Shown piece by piece: positions 37,777 to 50,347 of a stretch of 64,000 nt of DNA. The DNA lies in contig JAQFVV010006295.1 in NCBI GenBank assembly GCA_028023455.1, forward strand, positions 1,240,001-1,304,000, read 5' to 3'. Source of the DNA: Epiperipatus broadwayi. Lineage: Eukaryota; Onychophora; Udeonychophora; Euonychophora; Peripatidae. Under the pieces are notes generated by a model, which was not told the DNA's origin, ran no database searches, and was given only the letters and a program-made list of their open reading frames with translations. The position numbers were made by a program, and so were the translations under genes. Numbering within the stretch: the stretch's first letter is position 1; every line of letters starts with the position of its first letter.

Positions 37777-38185
37777 TGTGCTAAATGGACTGATTAACTC
37801 TAGAAATAATAACTAGAGGGGGTGATAAATGTTGAAGCGTTGATAAATAGAGTGAAGTAAAAAAGAACATTTTCTTGTTGTTGTTTATTATTTTCTCCCG
37901 ATGAACATATAAAAAATAAGAGTAAAGTGTAAGCAGAAAATAAGCCTAAATGGATTATATGAAGGCGTATTAATGTACTAATGATGATGGTAACTAAGTG
38001 CAAATAATTAATGAACTGTAAATGATAATAGCGAGAGAAGAAATTTAGACTTGTTCTGCTTGTAGTTATCTTCAAATTGTTACGGAAAGAAATAGTTATT
38101 CTTGTTAATATTATTATTTCATACGAACATATATATTATTATTTATGCAATTTCAGCTGAGTTTTAACTCCCTGAAAGCACTGCA
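37777..38185 (+). repeat. Right LTR (409 bp)
   Basis: Starts TGTGCTAAATGG, ends AGCACTGCA, and is followed by the AGTTC target duplication. Same length as the left LTR. Minus-strand frames of 65-91 codons in both LTRs simply mirror one another. Confidence 0.95.
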
Positions 38186-38190
38186 AGTTC

Positions 38191-41100
38191 ATAAGTAAAT
38201 TAATCATTTTCTTAACTTGAAGAAAGTTTTGAAATAGTGAATCTTTTTTCTTAAATATATTTTAAATTTGAATTCATTTAAATTTACCATATAATTATTA
38301 GTTCAATAACTAAAATAGAAGATTATTATATAACAATTTTAGTTCGTTTTTATACTTGGTTAATTTCTGAAAGCATATCACCCGCTCACGCTCTTTATTG
38401 TTTAAATATACTTACAATTTGTAATGAACTCCAAACATTTATTTCCTTTGTTACAATCGATAAGTTTTGGTTAGTAAAAAAAATACCATTCGTTGGAAAC
38501 ATTTATTTATGTGTGCATATAAATAAATTAAAATAATTCATTTTTTTAGAATTATTCTTTTAATATTTAATTAGTTTACGTATATATATGATATGACATG
38601 AAAAGCTTAAGATAGGATGCATGTTATTTATATCTTTTGTTGATTTGATATAGGCACAGTTAAATTCATAAACAAATTAGGTGAGGCTCATATGGTATTC
38701 TCACAGCCTGAATATCATGATATGATAAGTTCAAATTGGCAGTTCTTTTATTTAATAAATGTTAGAATTTTGCATGGATAATAAATACTTCTAAAGAATG
38801 TCATAATTTTTTTTTAAGAATATGATTGGAATAGAATCTCTTTTTTAATATAACTATTATTTTAACCTTTGAGCATTATAATTTGTAATTGTTCATGTAA
38901 TATAAACTTTTTTTTTAATTTTGATTCCTATAGTCTTTTAAATGTCTTTGTTTATTCTATATTAAGGTATTTGTGATGGTAGTCTGCAAGAAGAAAAGTT
39001 TAGTCTTTTAATGGTGTTGATATAATAATACTGTCCACCAAGGAAATTTTTTTTCTTTTTTTAGTCTTGTAGCAAATTCTACGTGATGTAGTCTCCATTG
39101 ATATTGTGCTTTTCTAGAAATTTGTAACCATATGCTTCTTTAGTTAAGTTTTCTATTAGAAATTGTGTTTAATTCGCAGGCACTATATCAATGTTGAATG
39201 TTGACAGCTGGTAGATGCAATCACCTACTCATTTCTTGAGTTTGCATCAATAAAGTTTAGACAAAAAAAATATATATATATACTTTTAATAATATGATAA
39301 CTTTGGGCTTTATTGCCATTAACGCTACTGGTTTTACAATTATTTATTTCATTTCATTGAGTGATCTGCTGTGAATGGTGAATCTAGCTAGATAATGTGA
39401 GAGCTATTTTTAGATCATTTTCATTAAATCCCTTTCATTTATGTGGTAGATAGAACATCTAAACACATACTCTTTGCTGAGTTAAAACTCTGTCTCAAAT
39501 CCATTTCCAAAATGATTCATTAGTAATTTTATTTCCTTATACAAAAATCGTAGCTGGAGGCTTATGCAAAAAATAAAACAAGTGAGAATAAAACATTAAA
39601 ATCGGAATTGCTATGCATATAGTTGGCGGATAGAAATGGGCTTACATTAAAACACACAATTCTATTGTCACAATTAGTACAAAGAGATGACTGAAACTAT
39701 GGAAATTTAAATGACTAAAGACTAAAATAAAAAATGCAGGAGACAGAAAAATCTAACAGAACTAGTGGCTAGCTTTTGATGAACAAATATTTTCTCCTTT
39801 AAGATCGCAAGAGAAATTTTTATTAGATATTGGTTTTTAATTATTTACAGTTAATTATCATATCTGAAGATTATTCTACTACTTTCAATATGTGGATCCT
39901 ATTGATATCTTTATTGGAGTACCAGAGTATATGGATATTGATATAACAAATTCAATCTTTAATTTGTTGTTTGTTTGTTTGTTTGTTTTTAAAGAAAAAA
40001 AAAAGATTTTTCATCCAGTTCTTTTTTCTATTGAAAATCTTTTATCATCCATGTTTTTTAATATAAAACATCTTAGAAATAGACTGCAGTTAAGTCTTTA
40101 TTTTTTTGTTGTTGTTGTTTAGCTGGCATTGCTTTCAGAGTTATTAATCATGCTATTGAGAATTACATAGATTATTTTAGTTCTAGTGTTAGTATTTTTT
40201 TAGCTATTAATAGTTTACCTACAATTTGTTTTTAATCTTGGACAACATGATTTAAATTTTTCTAAATGAATTGTTGAAAAATTCTCTATTCTAATGTAAA
40301 AAAAATTAACATAGAAAGTAACATATGCAATTAGAGTAGTTAATTAGAATTTCTTTCTGATATTTTGTAGTCCTGTGTGGTTTAACACTATAGGAAACTC
40401 AAGTGTTAAAAGATTCCTAAGTTAGTTTTTAGCTGAATACAGAAAATTCTCTGGTTGATTGTGATACTTAAATACTCTCTTATCACACAATCTATTTGGC
40501 AACTTTCTACACAATTATTGTTATTATTAGTAATGGTAAAAATATTTTTAAACATCAAAATTGTTTTTATTCTCATTATTTATATTTTTATTAAGTTAGG
40601 ATGGGCGCAATAATCCAAACGAACATTATTATTCAATCTATTTCTAAAACTCTTGTCTTTAATTTACTCAGTTGAATATTAAACTTATTTTATTATTGAA
40701 AATATTTTCATCTTTAATTGCATTTTAATTTTTAAGTTATTAATCTGTTGTTATTGCGTTTATTTATTAAATATACTGTATATATATTTAATGTTTTTAT
40801 ATAACTAAGAAACTATATTTGTTTAAGGTAAATTTTGTAATAAATTTTTAACATTCTTCTATCATGAATATTCTTAAAATTTTGTAAATGTTAGAAATCA
40901 ATGACAATGAAATATTTCATGATTGTCTCCTTGTTTCTTTAATGTAATGGTGTTGCCAAATCAAATTTTAAACGTGGTGATATCTGTTCAATAAATTTTC
41001 AGTGATGTGCATGAGACGGATATATATATATATATTTATAAAAAAGCCTACATTGAAAGGCATTTGCTATAAATCCAAATAGAAATAAAAACTACTAATT

Positions 41101-41546
41101 TCTTTTACTAATAGCAATCATTTGCTTATAGAATTACATTGTCAAAGAAAATAAGTAAATCTTCATAGAGTTACTGAATAATAATTTCCCTTTACAGAAT
41201 AGTTTCTCTTGATTGTAAAAGTTGCTTTTTTTTTTTTTAATGTATGAAATTTTTATTTCTTTCAATTGTGTATTTTTTTTCTTTAAATGCTTTTTTCATT
41301 AACAAAATAATATTAGAATTGATTTTTAATGCACAAATTCCTTTTCAAATATTATACAGTATAAAGAAGAAATTGTATATAAAAAAGATTGCATTAAAGT
41401 GTATAAGAGGAGACAGTAAAAAAAATGTTAATATATATGAAAATATTACACAAATTGTAACATTATTTTTACTCTTTGTTTTAGTTAAAATTGGAATAAG
41501 TATAAAAAAAATAACAGGAGAAAATAAAAAATAATATATATATAAT
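38191..41546. other. AT-rich non-coding DNA
   Basis: A (GTTT)n run at 39967-39987 and (GTT)n near 40110-40121 are the only notable features. An open frame spanning them (39892-40122) is a product of those repeats. No domain recognised. Confidence 0.5.
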
Positions 41547-41767
41547 AAAGACTTTTGTTTACTCGCCACTAAAAGGCCAAAAGTAATTGTTTTCTTCTAT
41601 CATAATTGAGGTTTTTATATTTAACTTGAATTTAAAGTGTGGGGTAATTAAATAATTTCTGGGTAATCCATACTTTTATTTCAGGTTAAATATAAAAACC
41701 CCAATTATAGTTGAAAATAAAAAACAATTATTTTTAGTTTTTTAGTCCATAGTAAATAAAAGTGCTT
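41547..41767. repeat. Foldback, ~95-bp arms
   Basis: Left arm AAAGACTTTTGTTTACTC and onward pairs with the right arm ending GTAAATAAAAGTGCTT. The inner part GGTTTTTATATTTAAC is matched exactly around 41613 and 41690. The spacer is about 40 bases. No coding content. Confidence 0.85.
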
Positions 41768-41849
41768 GTTTTATATATTATTTTTAACTTTTTAGTATTT
41801 ATATATAGAAAATAAAAGCATTTATTATAAACTATTATATATATTACGT

Positions 41850-41993
41850 TGAGCTTGCAAATAGCTCTTAACAAGCTATTCAGAATATCCCCAACCTCAG
41901 ACCGGTTTCTGTTACTGCCTTTCTCAGTGAGATGCTAGGATACTCAAACATTAAATTTAAAATACAAGGCCAAGCTCAGCATTTGCAAGCTCA
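41850..41993. repeat. Short inverted-repeat element with shared core motif
   Basis: The ends TGAGCTTGCAAAT and its exact complement ATTTGCAAGCTCA define a ~144-bp unit. Its interior (41876-41935) reads AATATCCCCA, then GGTTTCTG, then CTCAGTGAG, in the same order and spacing as the core of the foldback at 49.2 kb. Confidence 0.65.
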
Positions 41994-43789
41994 TTATATA
42001 ACATTTGTAATACAAGCTTGTTAAATTAAGTCATATAATATATTACTTGATTTCTTTGTAATATATTATTTTAGATATTGCATAAGTTGAATAAAATAAT
42101 ATGGATATTGTGATGCATAAATGCAGGGGCATTACTTGCATCGCATATTGTTGATATTTGAAATAGAATTATATAATATTAATTAAATTACTCTTTATGA
42201 AAAAACGCATTTATAAATTACAGTCAGAAATCAGTGTGTCCTCGGAAGGAATTTGAAGGATATTATAAAGCCAAAAACTGTAAAAGCACTTCAGAACACA
42301 TCATACCTGTACCTGTATCACATAAACATTTTATTGTGAACTTCATAAGCAGAAGATTTATGAATTTTCAATTAGATACTATTTTTTTGTAAATATTATA
42401 ATATAAATATAATCATGAGCGTATGAACTTGATAGTGAATGAGTACGAATATTCATAAAATCAGTTGATCACTGCAATATCTGATGATTACTAAAAAAAA
42501 ATTCTACTAACTAGATGATTTGGTCTCAGTAATATTGAAGAAACTATCATTCTTGAGTCATTATCTTCTGATTATATCATGTATAAATCAAAGATGCAGT
42601 CTCTTTAACGTTTGTTTGTAATACTTCAGTTCAATACATGATATTGCATTTTACCATTGTTCTTGAATTACCTGAAATAAATTTTATTGAACTTCTGTGA
42701 TCCATTTTTAAACAATAAAATATTTTTTTTATCAATATTGTTTCAGATAACATGGAAATTAATGTTTTTTTAAGACTCTTCAGAGGTTATATAATTCCAT
42801 CCCACATAAATTACAAATATTTGTGATGCAGATAATGGGCTTGCACTATTAGTTAGTAACAGCATCATAGATATTCCAGGTACAAGAGTTAAGATTCTAA
42901 TATATTTATCAATAGCAAAAGTTTATTTAAAACGGTGAATATTTTTTTTATGTTATTCACTGCTGGTGTCTTTAAAGAATAACTATTTATTAATAATGAT
43001 TTCTATATCTTTTCTGATTGTGTAGGAGACAGACGAGTCATTAAACAAGTTGTTAGTAGATAGAGTAAAAAAAGAAAAATCTTAACATTTAGTTTTTATT
43101 TGCAAACCTAATATTTATAATAAAAAAAAAATTAAATGGTAAAATATTTTATTTTTACACTTTTTTGAAAAGTATTTATTATTTGGTGTACGACTTTATT
43201 AGAATCATTTCAGAAAATTATCATTTTTTAAATGTAAGCTGTAAACTTTTTTAAATAATAAATATTTCAGTTCAGATACTTTTTAGTTTTTAAATGTTTC
43301 TATATGTATGCTATCACACACACATACACTTATAATTTCCATACACATATATTTTTAATAGTTTTCATATTTAACCAAAATATGTCAGTCATGTAGATAA
43401 TTTTACAGAGATTTTTGTATGGTACTCTAAAGTTTATAATTTTTATTTCCTCAGTCTTTTGTATACTTGAATTAATTAGTCACATAAAGAACATGTTTAA
43501 GATATATATTTAAATAGTAAGAGACTATGTGCATCAAATGATGTCAGTGGGTCATAGTATTCTATTATATAATTAGTTTTTCCTGAATAAATCTTGTAAA
43601 TGTAGTATAAATAATGATAAGTTTTTAAAATAAGTCAAGAACTAAGAATACTGAAATAATTATTTATGTATATTATAAAAATATACTTATATGTATAGTG
43701 AAATTCTATCACTTGCTTTTGAAGCATACATAATATTAAGTTATTGGGGTTTTTTTTTATTATCAGTATATCCCTAATCTCCGTTTCAC
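41994..43789. other. AT-rich non-coding DNA
   Basis: Nothing recognised. A minus-strand frame of 109 codons (43635-43964) overlaps the next repeat and has no motif. Confidence 0.45.
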
Positions 43790-44185
43790 TATATAACAAT
43801 CTTCCATTATTGCAAAAACTCATACCATTCTCTTTCCCTTTACAAACATTTTGCAAACAACTTAATAAGATGTAGATTACAAAATCCCAATCTTCATATC
43901 CATGTTGAAGCTTGATATTTTCCTTTATATAACTTTTATGCAAGTTAGAACTGATTTTTATCAATTGTGATACATAATCATTGCATTATGGAGACATTTT
44001 CAGTTGTTTTTTTTTGTTTTCATTTTTTATTAATATGTTCATTGTCTCAACTATCCTCTCTTACTGTGCAAGCATTTTGCAAACAATCTCCACTGTTGGG
44101 TGAGGTACAGATATCAAACACTCATGCCCATGTAACAGCTTAATATTTTTGTATTGTACCACTTCCATGCATTGTCATTAAAGTT
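43790..44185 (+). repeat. Two diverged direct copies of a ~150-bp repeat
   Basis: About 43790-43945 and 44040-44185 share, in order, CATTTTGCAAACAA, the AT-rich CATG(T/C) region, AGCTTGATATTTT against AGCTTAATATTTTT, and ACTTTTATGC against ACTTCCATGC. The copies are strongly diverged. No tRNA promoter box or coding region seen. Confidence 0.55.
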
Positions 44186-44552
44186 TATAAAAAATTTATA
44201 AACTTTTTTTTTATGAATAGTATTGCATTTTTATGTTTATAATTACTGTAAATATTATTTTTTTACAATTCCAAAGTAAACAGTTTACATTGATTTTCAT
44301 GTATTATTCTTATTTGTTTTTATTTGATTTTAATGTTAACAACTTGTGCAGCTGTTTAAATAAGATGAATAAGATTGACAAAAAAATGAAAAAATAAATA
44401 AATAATAAATTTGATGTATAGTTAACTTTTAAAATGGCATCACTGTGTGTTTTACCATAGTGCTTTTGTTTATAGTTTTTTATAATTTATATAAGAATTT
44501 AATTTTTACTTTTAATATAATAAACAAATATATTTCCTTTTAATGAAAGCTT

Positions 44553-44612
44553 TTTAGGGTAGTAGTAGTGTAATTATGTACCATGCATAGAACCCGAGTT
44601 CAAATCCAGTTA
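44553..44612 (+). repeat. Possible tRNA-derived short repeat
   Basis: AGTTCAAATCC (about 44608-44618) fits an RNA polymerase III B box at all but one position and is preceded about 40 bases upstream by a TAG(G)GTAGTAG-like A-box candidate. Divergence is high and no boundaries are clear. Confidence 0.3.
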
Positions 44613-44770
44613 AAGAAAAGTTTAAAACTTTTTCAGTTTCTATTTAAGTTTACCTGTTTTTTCAGATAGCTATCTTATAATTAACTAACTAAATATCTAG
44701 AAAATAATAATAATTGAATAGTTTTATTGCTTGGGAATTCATAAAAAATTTTGAGCTATGATAACCCCAG

Positions 44771-44845
44771 AATTGGAATTGATCTGAGGACTTACTCTTC
44801 AAAGTCTGTCATTGTATCACTGCATTAAATCACTAGTGCACAATC
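44771..44845 (-). repeat. Possible tRNA-derived short repeat, minus strand
   Basis: Read on the minus strand it gives TTAATGCAGTGATACAATG followed at tRNA-like spacing by GATCAATTCC, a degraded B box. The minus-strand sequence at 61.6 kb has the same TTAAT(A/G)CAGTGATA start, which suggests one family. No tail or target duplication was assigned. Confidence 0.35.
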
Positions 44846-45234
44846 TAATATTGGATGATAAAACTACTATAAGTATTTCAGCTAAAAGGTAAAGGGTGAT
44901 GGAAAAATGTTCGAAATTTTTCCATTTAATTATTAAATTAATATCTATTCATATATTAGTTTTTCATGAAAACCTGTTGCAAAGAGTTTTGACTTGTAGT
45001 GGATAATTTAAAGTTGTTAGCCCATTTCTTTTTAATTACATATTATCAGTAGTTTTAATCAAGGTTTACATTTTACATGTTTGTGTATGTACATAAAAAA
45101 AAGGTTAAATAGCTAATTTTAATAAATAATATATTCTAAGCAGTAACAGTGGGGAAAAACCAATATTCATTAGTTTGCCAATTATTGGATGAAAAAACAC
45201 ATCTATTGTCTGAATATATGTTTGTCCATAATGC

Positions 45235-45285
45235 TTTACTGGAGCATCCTCTGGATTTTTTTCATTCTGAGGATGCTCCAGTAAA
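45235..45285. repeat. Perfect 17-bp hairpin
   Basis: TTTACTGGAGCATCCTC at 45235-45251 and its exact complement at 45269-45285 are separated by 17 bases. Pairing stops outside. TTGTCCATAATGCT occurs on both sides as a direct repeat (about 45223 and 45321), so this may be the core of a small worn element. Confidence 0.75.
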
Positions 45286-45339
45286 TAATTTTTTTTATAT
45301 AAAATCCATACTTTGTCTGTTGTCCATAATGCTGTCAAA

Positions 45340-48300
45340 TTCACAACAAAGTACAGATTTTATTTCTAGATAACTTACTTATCAAATATAACAGGTAAAA
45401 AATTTTAATTTTAATTTAGCTTTATTAATACTTTAATTTATTGTGTACACTTCAGAATTGTACTTTACCTGATACACTTCTGAAGTATACCAAACAGGCC
45501 AGGATGTTCCATATATATATATTTTAATTGTGAATTTCTCACATTTATTTATATAATATCTCAATCTTTTATTTAATTTACATTAAATCTTTAAAAAAAA
45601 AAAGTTAAATCAACCAATTGGAAAAAAATAATGGCCTATGACCAGGTATAGCTGATCTGGATCTTTAAAACTAACTTATTTTATTAAATGATTAAATAAA
45701 ACAATAAATTTAGAAATGCTGCCTCCTAACTTAATTATTTCTTCTTCTTTTTTTATTTAAAAAAAAATGTAATTAATGTATTTAAAAAAATTAATACAGT
45801 ATATATATAAATATGAATCTAAGTTGATGAGAGAGTTGTACATTAATTCTTCTTGCATACTTTAAATTTTATGCATAAATTTTAGATTTAAGAAAGTCTT
45901 TTGTCTCAGGCTATTAATTAATTGTTTCTGCAACGTCATTTATTTGTTCATTCTTCCAAGCAAAGATTATTAATTTATTAATGTGTTAACTAAATAATAT
46001 TTAATTACTAAGGAAATAAATAAATTTTTATTGATTTATATACAGGTATATAAAAGTACACTCTCCTGTTTACTTTTCTCAGTAAAACGCCTATAAAATT
46101 TAAACGACAATGAAAATTGTTCATAATTTATTTCTAAGCAAACAATGAAACTACTTTTTACTGGAATATTTATTTATTATTGTGATAAATTTATTGTGTA
46201 CAATTTTTTTTTTGTTAGAAAACTGAGCAACCCAATATTATCTATATAGTGTGTACTTATATTGAAATTATAGGGCAAATGTTAAATTTGAATTTTAAAA
46301 TAAAAATAATTACATTAATAATATTCAAAATGATATTATTTCAATTTCTAAACTAACCTGTTTTATATAATTGTTTTAGAAAAATGAGAAAATATTAATG
46401 TCTTTATATGTCTGTATATATTGAAGTGGACACTTTAATAAGTCACAGACATCAGAAACAGAGCAGTAAGTAGCATATTTAAAATTTTTAGAAAGGAAGA
46501 GATTAAAAAAAATATTTATCTGCATTCATACTTAGTATAAATTTGTAAGATTAAAATCATATATATACACTTAGGCACAGTAAATTATACGCGTGTGTGT
46601 GTGTATAAAAATAAATTCTAGTAATTGTCTTAATAAATAAATATAATAATATTTTCTAAATTTTGTAATAGGCAGACTAATCTTATTTGATCTTTTAAAA
46701 TCATTTTTTAGTTATAAAATTGTGTATTTTAAATGAAAATTATTATATAATTCTGTTATTATAATTTTAGCCCATTTTTAAAATTAAAAAGTTAAAAAGA
46801 ATCGGTTTAGATATTTTTAGCTCTCAAAGTTATTTTAATTTAAAATGTTTTATAAAACAAGATTTAAATTAATAATAAGTAGGAGTATGGAATCTAATAT
46901 TATAACAAAACTTAGTTTTTATGTTTTCAAATATAATCGTAATTGATTTGAAAACAAAAAAATGTAGAGCTATTTTCTCTTTATACTGTTACGTGTTATG
47001 ATTTTGTTAATTAGATCAGTCATGATTTTACTGCGCTAGCTAGCTATTGTAAAAGGCATGAAAAGAGAGAAAATATTTTAATTGATTGATGATGAGCTGA
47101 CAATAGTGTATTAGAAGTTGGTCACCATAATTCAAAATTATTTTTATTAGAGTGTTCACTGGAGTCAGCTAGTGCAAATAACTTGTAAGGAAGAAAGCTA
47201 CCTCTACATATTGTTTCAAAGTTACCTTGCAGCATCGAGTTTGGAAAACCAAATGATAAGTTAATACATTGTTGAGTAATTAAGAATTTTTGGATCTCTG
47301 TTTTTGGACTGGAAATGTTCAGTTATAAATAAATCTACATAGAACCTGGGTGCAGTTTTGAAAATGAAAAGTTTGTCTCAATCTTTTTTAAACTATAAGC
47401 AAACATTTGCAATTTAAAAAAACCCAAAAGTTGTCATATAAGTTTCTGGAAATATAGAAATTTTAAACTGGAAATTAAATGATATTGTGCTAAAAAAAAA
47501 CCCTCAATGTGAATAATTATTGGCAAAACACAAACTTCCAGAGGTTCAAAGATGATTCTTTAAATCACTGTTTAAATATTCACCTAAGACAGCTAGAAAT
47601 TGAAGTTTTAGGAATTACAAGGTGTATGTAAAAATAAGATTTTGTCTCCAGAATGGACGTGGGAACTAAAAATAATCCATTTTGCATAATGCTAACTTTA
47701 TAATTTTTGTAAACATTTTCTCTCTAAAATTTTTAATCTGATTATATATAGAAAGTGTATATATGATTTAAGTTAATATTTTATACTGTTTTTTTTATGG
47801 GTCAGAATATATTTCAAATAAAGGTGAAATCTAGAATGTACAATAATTTAAATGTTGTCCATACTTAAAAGTAGCTTGTTTAATAAGCTTTGATAAAATA
47901 AAACTAGAATAAAGATTTGAACTAGGTTACTAGGTCCCAAATATAAATTTAATATGTTGTTTGAATACCATTTTATATATGATAAAATGAAATTATATGT
48001 ATTATTTTATTAGATTCACAGTTCTGAAGATTTAATTTTAAGTCAAAAATGTTACAATCGCACTTTAAATCATTGCAAGAGTTTATAATCAGTTTTACAC
48101 AAGTTAAATTAATTAATAAAGATATTAAGTAATAAATAATTTTAAATATGATAAAACAAAACATTCACATTATAAATTAATTAAAATTAAAACTTTAAAC
48201 TAAATAGACTTTTTAATAATTGAAATAAAAACTATTCACTATTAGTGCATGAATCAACAGTGTGCTGATATACATATATGTTATGTGGAACATAGTTTGG

Positions 48301-49188
48301 AAATGATTAGTATTACTAGTTAGATAAATTTTTAATTTTCTAACAAGTTTTAGAGGTAAAAGAAAACTACATTGTCTTATATTATTTAAACACAAGTCTA
48401 ATTAATGAAAATGGAAAATAAAATATGTGGAAGATATTATTGTATGCAGTTGATGTAAGCCTATTGCTGTATATCATGAAGTGATTAAAATAGTGAAAGG
48501 CATAATTGTTTAATGCACTGTGTGTAATATCTGTTAATCAGAAAACAGTTAAAGAAGTCATGAAATTATTAAATACAGTGAATATAAGTGAAATTTAACA
48601 AGAAAAATACAAGATTAGAAGAATAGCAACTGTTAAATATACTATAACAATGTCTTAAAACAATCTATATGTAAGTTGATGTTATTGCAATTAATCAAGG
48701 AGCTGTGTTTAGAAGTAGATTATTGAATAAAATATTCAATTTTAGAATGTCAAAAAAGATTGAATAAAGGGAGCATTCAAGAAAATGAAAAGGTAAAACA
48801 AAATTTAATAGGAAGTAGTGGTCATGGAAAAGATGGAAATACAACTACTGTTAAAGGTGTAAAAAGATGAGAAAACTATCCTGAAAAGCAATTACAATCT
48901 GCTTAGAGTTTTTTTATTATTATTATAGTGGTTCATATCTGCTAAAATGAATATTGTGTTGAATTTGAAAATGATCAAACTTGGATAATCATTAAGATTT
49001 TCAAAATAAAGATTTTATATTTGTTCAGTGTAGGAAATTGAATGTTTTTTACACAAGCCAGAAAATCACAGCAGTTTATCTAACAGAAAATTATATTTAT
49101 ATTTAATGATTCCTTTAGGATATTTGAGAAATTCAGAGAATGCTTTCAGGATTAAAGTTAATAGTATTAAAGGATCTTATAATGCTGG
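45340..49188. other. AT-rich non-coding DNA
   Basis: A short (GT)n lies at 46592-46604. Around 48430 a reverse-transcriptase-like box appears by eye but is not supported by its surroundings. No gene recognised. Confidence 0.45.
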
Positions 49189-49195
49189 AAGTCTT

Positions 49196-49494
49196 GTCTT
49201 AAAACAAGCAAAACTCTCCATATATATTGTCACCCAGTGCAAGCCAGAGTAATCAATGGATGCCAGAAGGCTTGTGCATAAAATCCTCATCTAGTGCCTA
49301 CTCATCCAATATCCCCAGACTAGTTTCTGGCTTGGGGCCTTCGTCAGTGAGGAGCCTTGTCTGGGGATATGCACAAGCCTTCTGGCATCCATTGATTTCT
49401 CTGGTTTGCACTGAGTAGCAATACATATGGAGAGTTTTGCCTGTTTTAATAACAGTTAAGAGCAAGCATAAGAAATGGTGATCATGTGATGTTT
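49196..49494 (-). mobile_element. Compound foldback element, longer relative of the 7.7-kb repeat
   Basis: The termini (GCAAAACTCTCCATA near 49208 and its complement near 49425) match the 7.7-kb element. So does a ~58-base leader, here on the right and reversed (about 49440-49494). Two more palindromes are nested inside. CAATGGATGCCAGAAGGCTT at 49254 has its complement near 49374-49393, and ATATCCCCAGAC near 49310 has its complement near 49352. The centre contains GTTTCTGGCTTGGGGCC and TTCGTCAGTGAGGAGCC. AAGTCTT directly flanks both sides (49189-49195 and 49495-49501), a possible target duplication. An open frame crosses it but reflects only base composition. Confidence 0.8.
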
Positions 49495-49501
49495 AAGTCT
49501 T

Positions 49502-50342
49502 AAGTCTGTTGTTAAAGATAATCAGTTATGAAAGAGGTCATAGAATTAATCTTACTTTGCTCAATGTATATATTTATTTTTATCAAAAAGAGAAGGAAGT
49601 AGTTAAAATATAGGTAGATTAATTTTGGGTTTTAAAAAAATAAAAATGATATTAATAATATTAAAAGACAATTAAAAATTAATAATCATAAAAAATTATG
49701 TTGTTTACAACTAATGAAACTAAAAAAAAAACATTTGGAAATGGGGGGGAAATATAATTTCTATTTGTAATTACTGAATGAAAAAAATCCTATTGCAAAG
49801 ATTAAAAGAATATATGTATAATAAATTGATGTATGGTTTTTTTTTAAATTCATACTGATATTTAATTGTTTGTAAATGTTAAAAAAAAGGAAAAGGAAAT
49901 TGCAATACTGAGAAATAGTGTGGATCATCATCATAAACAATAGGATAAAGTTACTCAGCTAAAAATGTAATTGTATTTTTTTTTTTTGTAATTATCAAAT
50001 ATTTTAAATTCAATGACTAAAAATTTACAGTAAGATCTGGTACAACAATAGCTTCTGCTGTGAACACAGTGCATCAAATATGTTTTCTTATCTAATAAAG
50101 ACATCTTTAACAAGTTTTATAAGATTTAATTAACCATTCATTTCACTTACCTATTAGTTTGTAATTTTAGCAGTGGAAATATATTGTAAATATATTTTTT
50201 AATTGTTCTGGTGTATATATAATATAGTTTTAATCATAAGTCTGAAAAGTTAGAAAACTGATTAAAGTTATAATGAAAAAAAGATTTCAAATGAAAAAAA
50301 AAAATATAGAACTGTCATTGAATGCAACACCATTGTCTGATA
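49502..50342. other. AT-rich non-coding DNA
   Basis: Homopolymer runs only. No feature recognised before the target site of the next LTR element. Confidence 0.5.
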
Positions 50343-50347
50343 GGTAT

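Larger units (their letters stand above)
35381..38185 (+). mobile_element. Ty3/gypsy-type LTR retrotransposon, internally deleted
   Basis: The insertion is complete: two 409-bp LTRs, a 5-bp target duplication AGTTC (35376-35380 and 38186-38190), a primer site straight after the left LTR and a purine tract straight before the right one. The internal part is only about 1987 bp. It holds a broken gag, zinc knuckles, a protease start, the zinc-binding head of integrase and an integrase tail. Reverse transcriptase, RNase H and the integrase catalytic core are missing. It could have moved only with proteins supplied by another element. Confidence 0.95.

Noticed and set aside
37800-38075. Minus-strand open frame of 91 codons in the right LTR, with a matching 65-codon frame in the left LTR
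   Set aside because: Present twice only because the LTRs are copies. Low-complexity, no motif, antisense to the element.
43635-43964. Minus-strand frame of 109 codons
   Set aside because: No motif, overlaps a diverged direct repeat, composition as expected by chance.
48430-48900. A reverse-transcriptase-like box (LLYAVDVSLLL) near 48437
   Set aside because: No other polymerase motif in order around it, and the second catalytic position is not Asp. Chance in AT-rich DNA is likely.
49227-49418. Open frame of 63 codons with high Ser and Pro
   Set aside because: Lies wholly inside the compound foldback repeat and reflects its palindromes.
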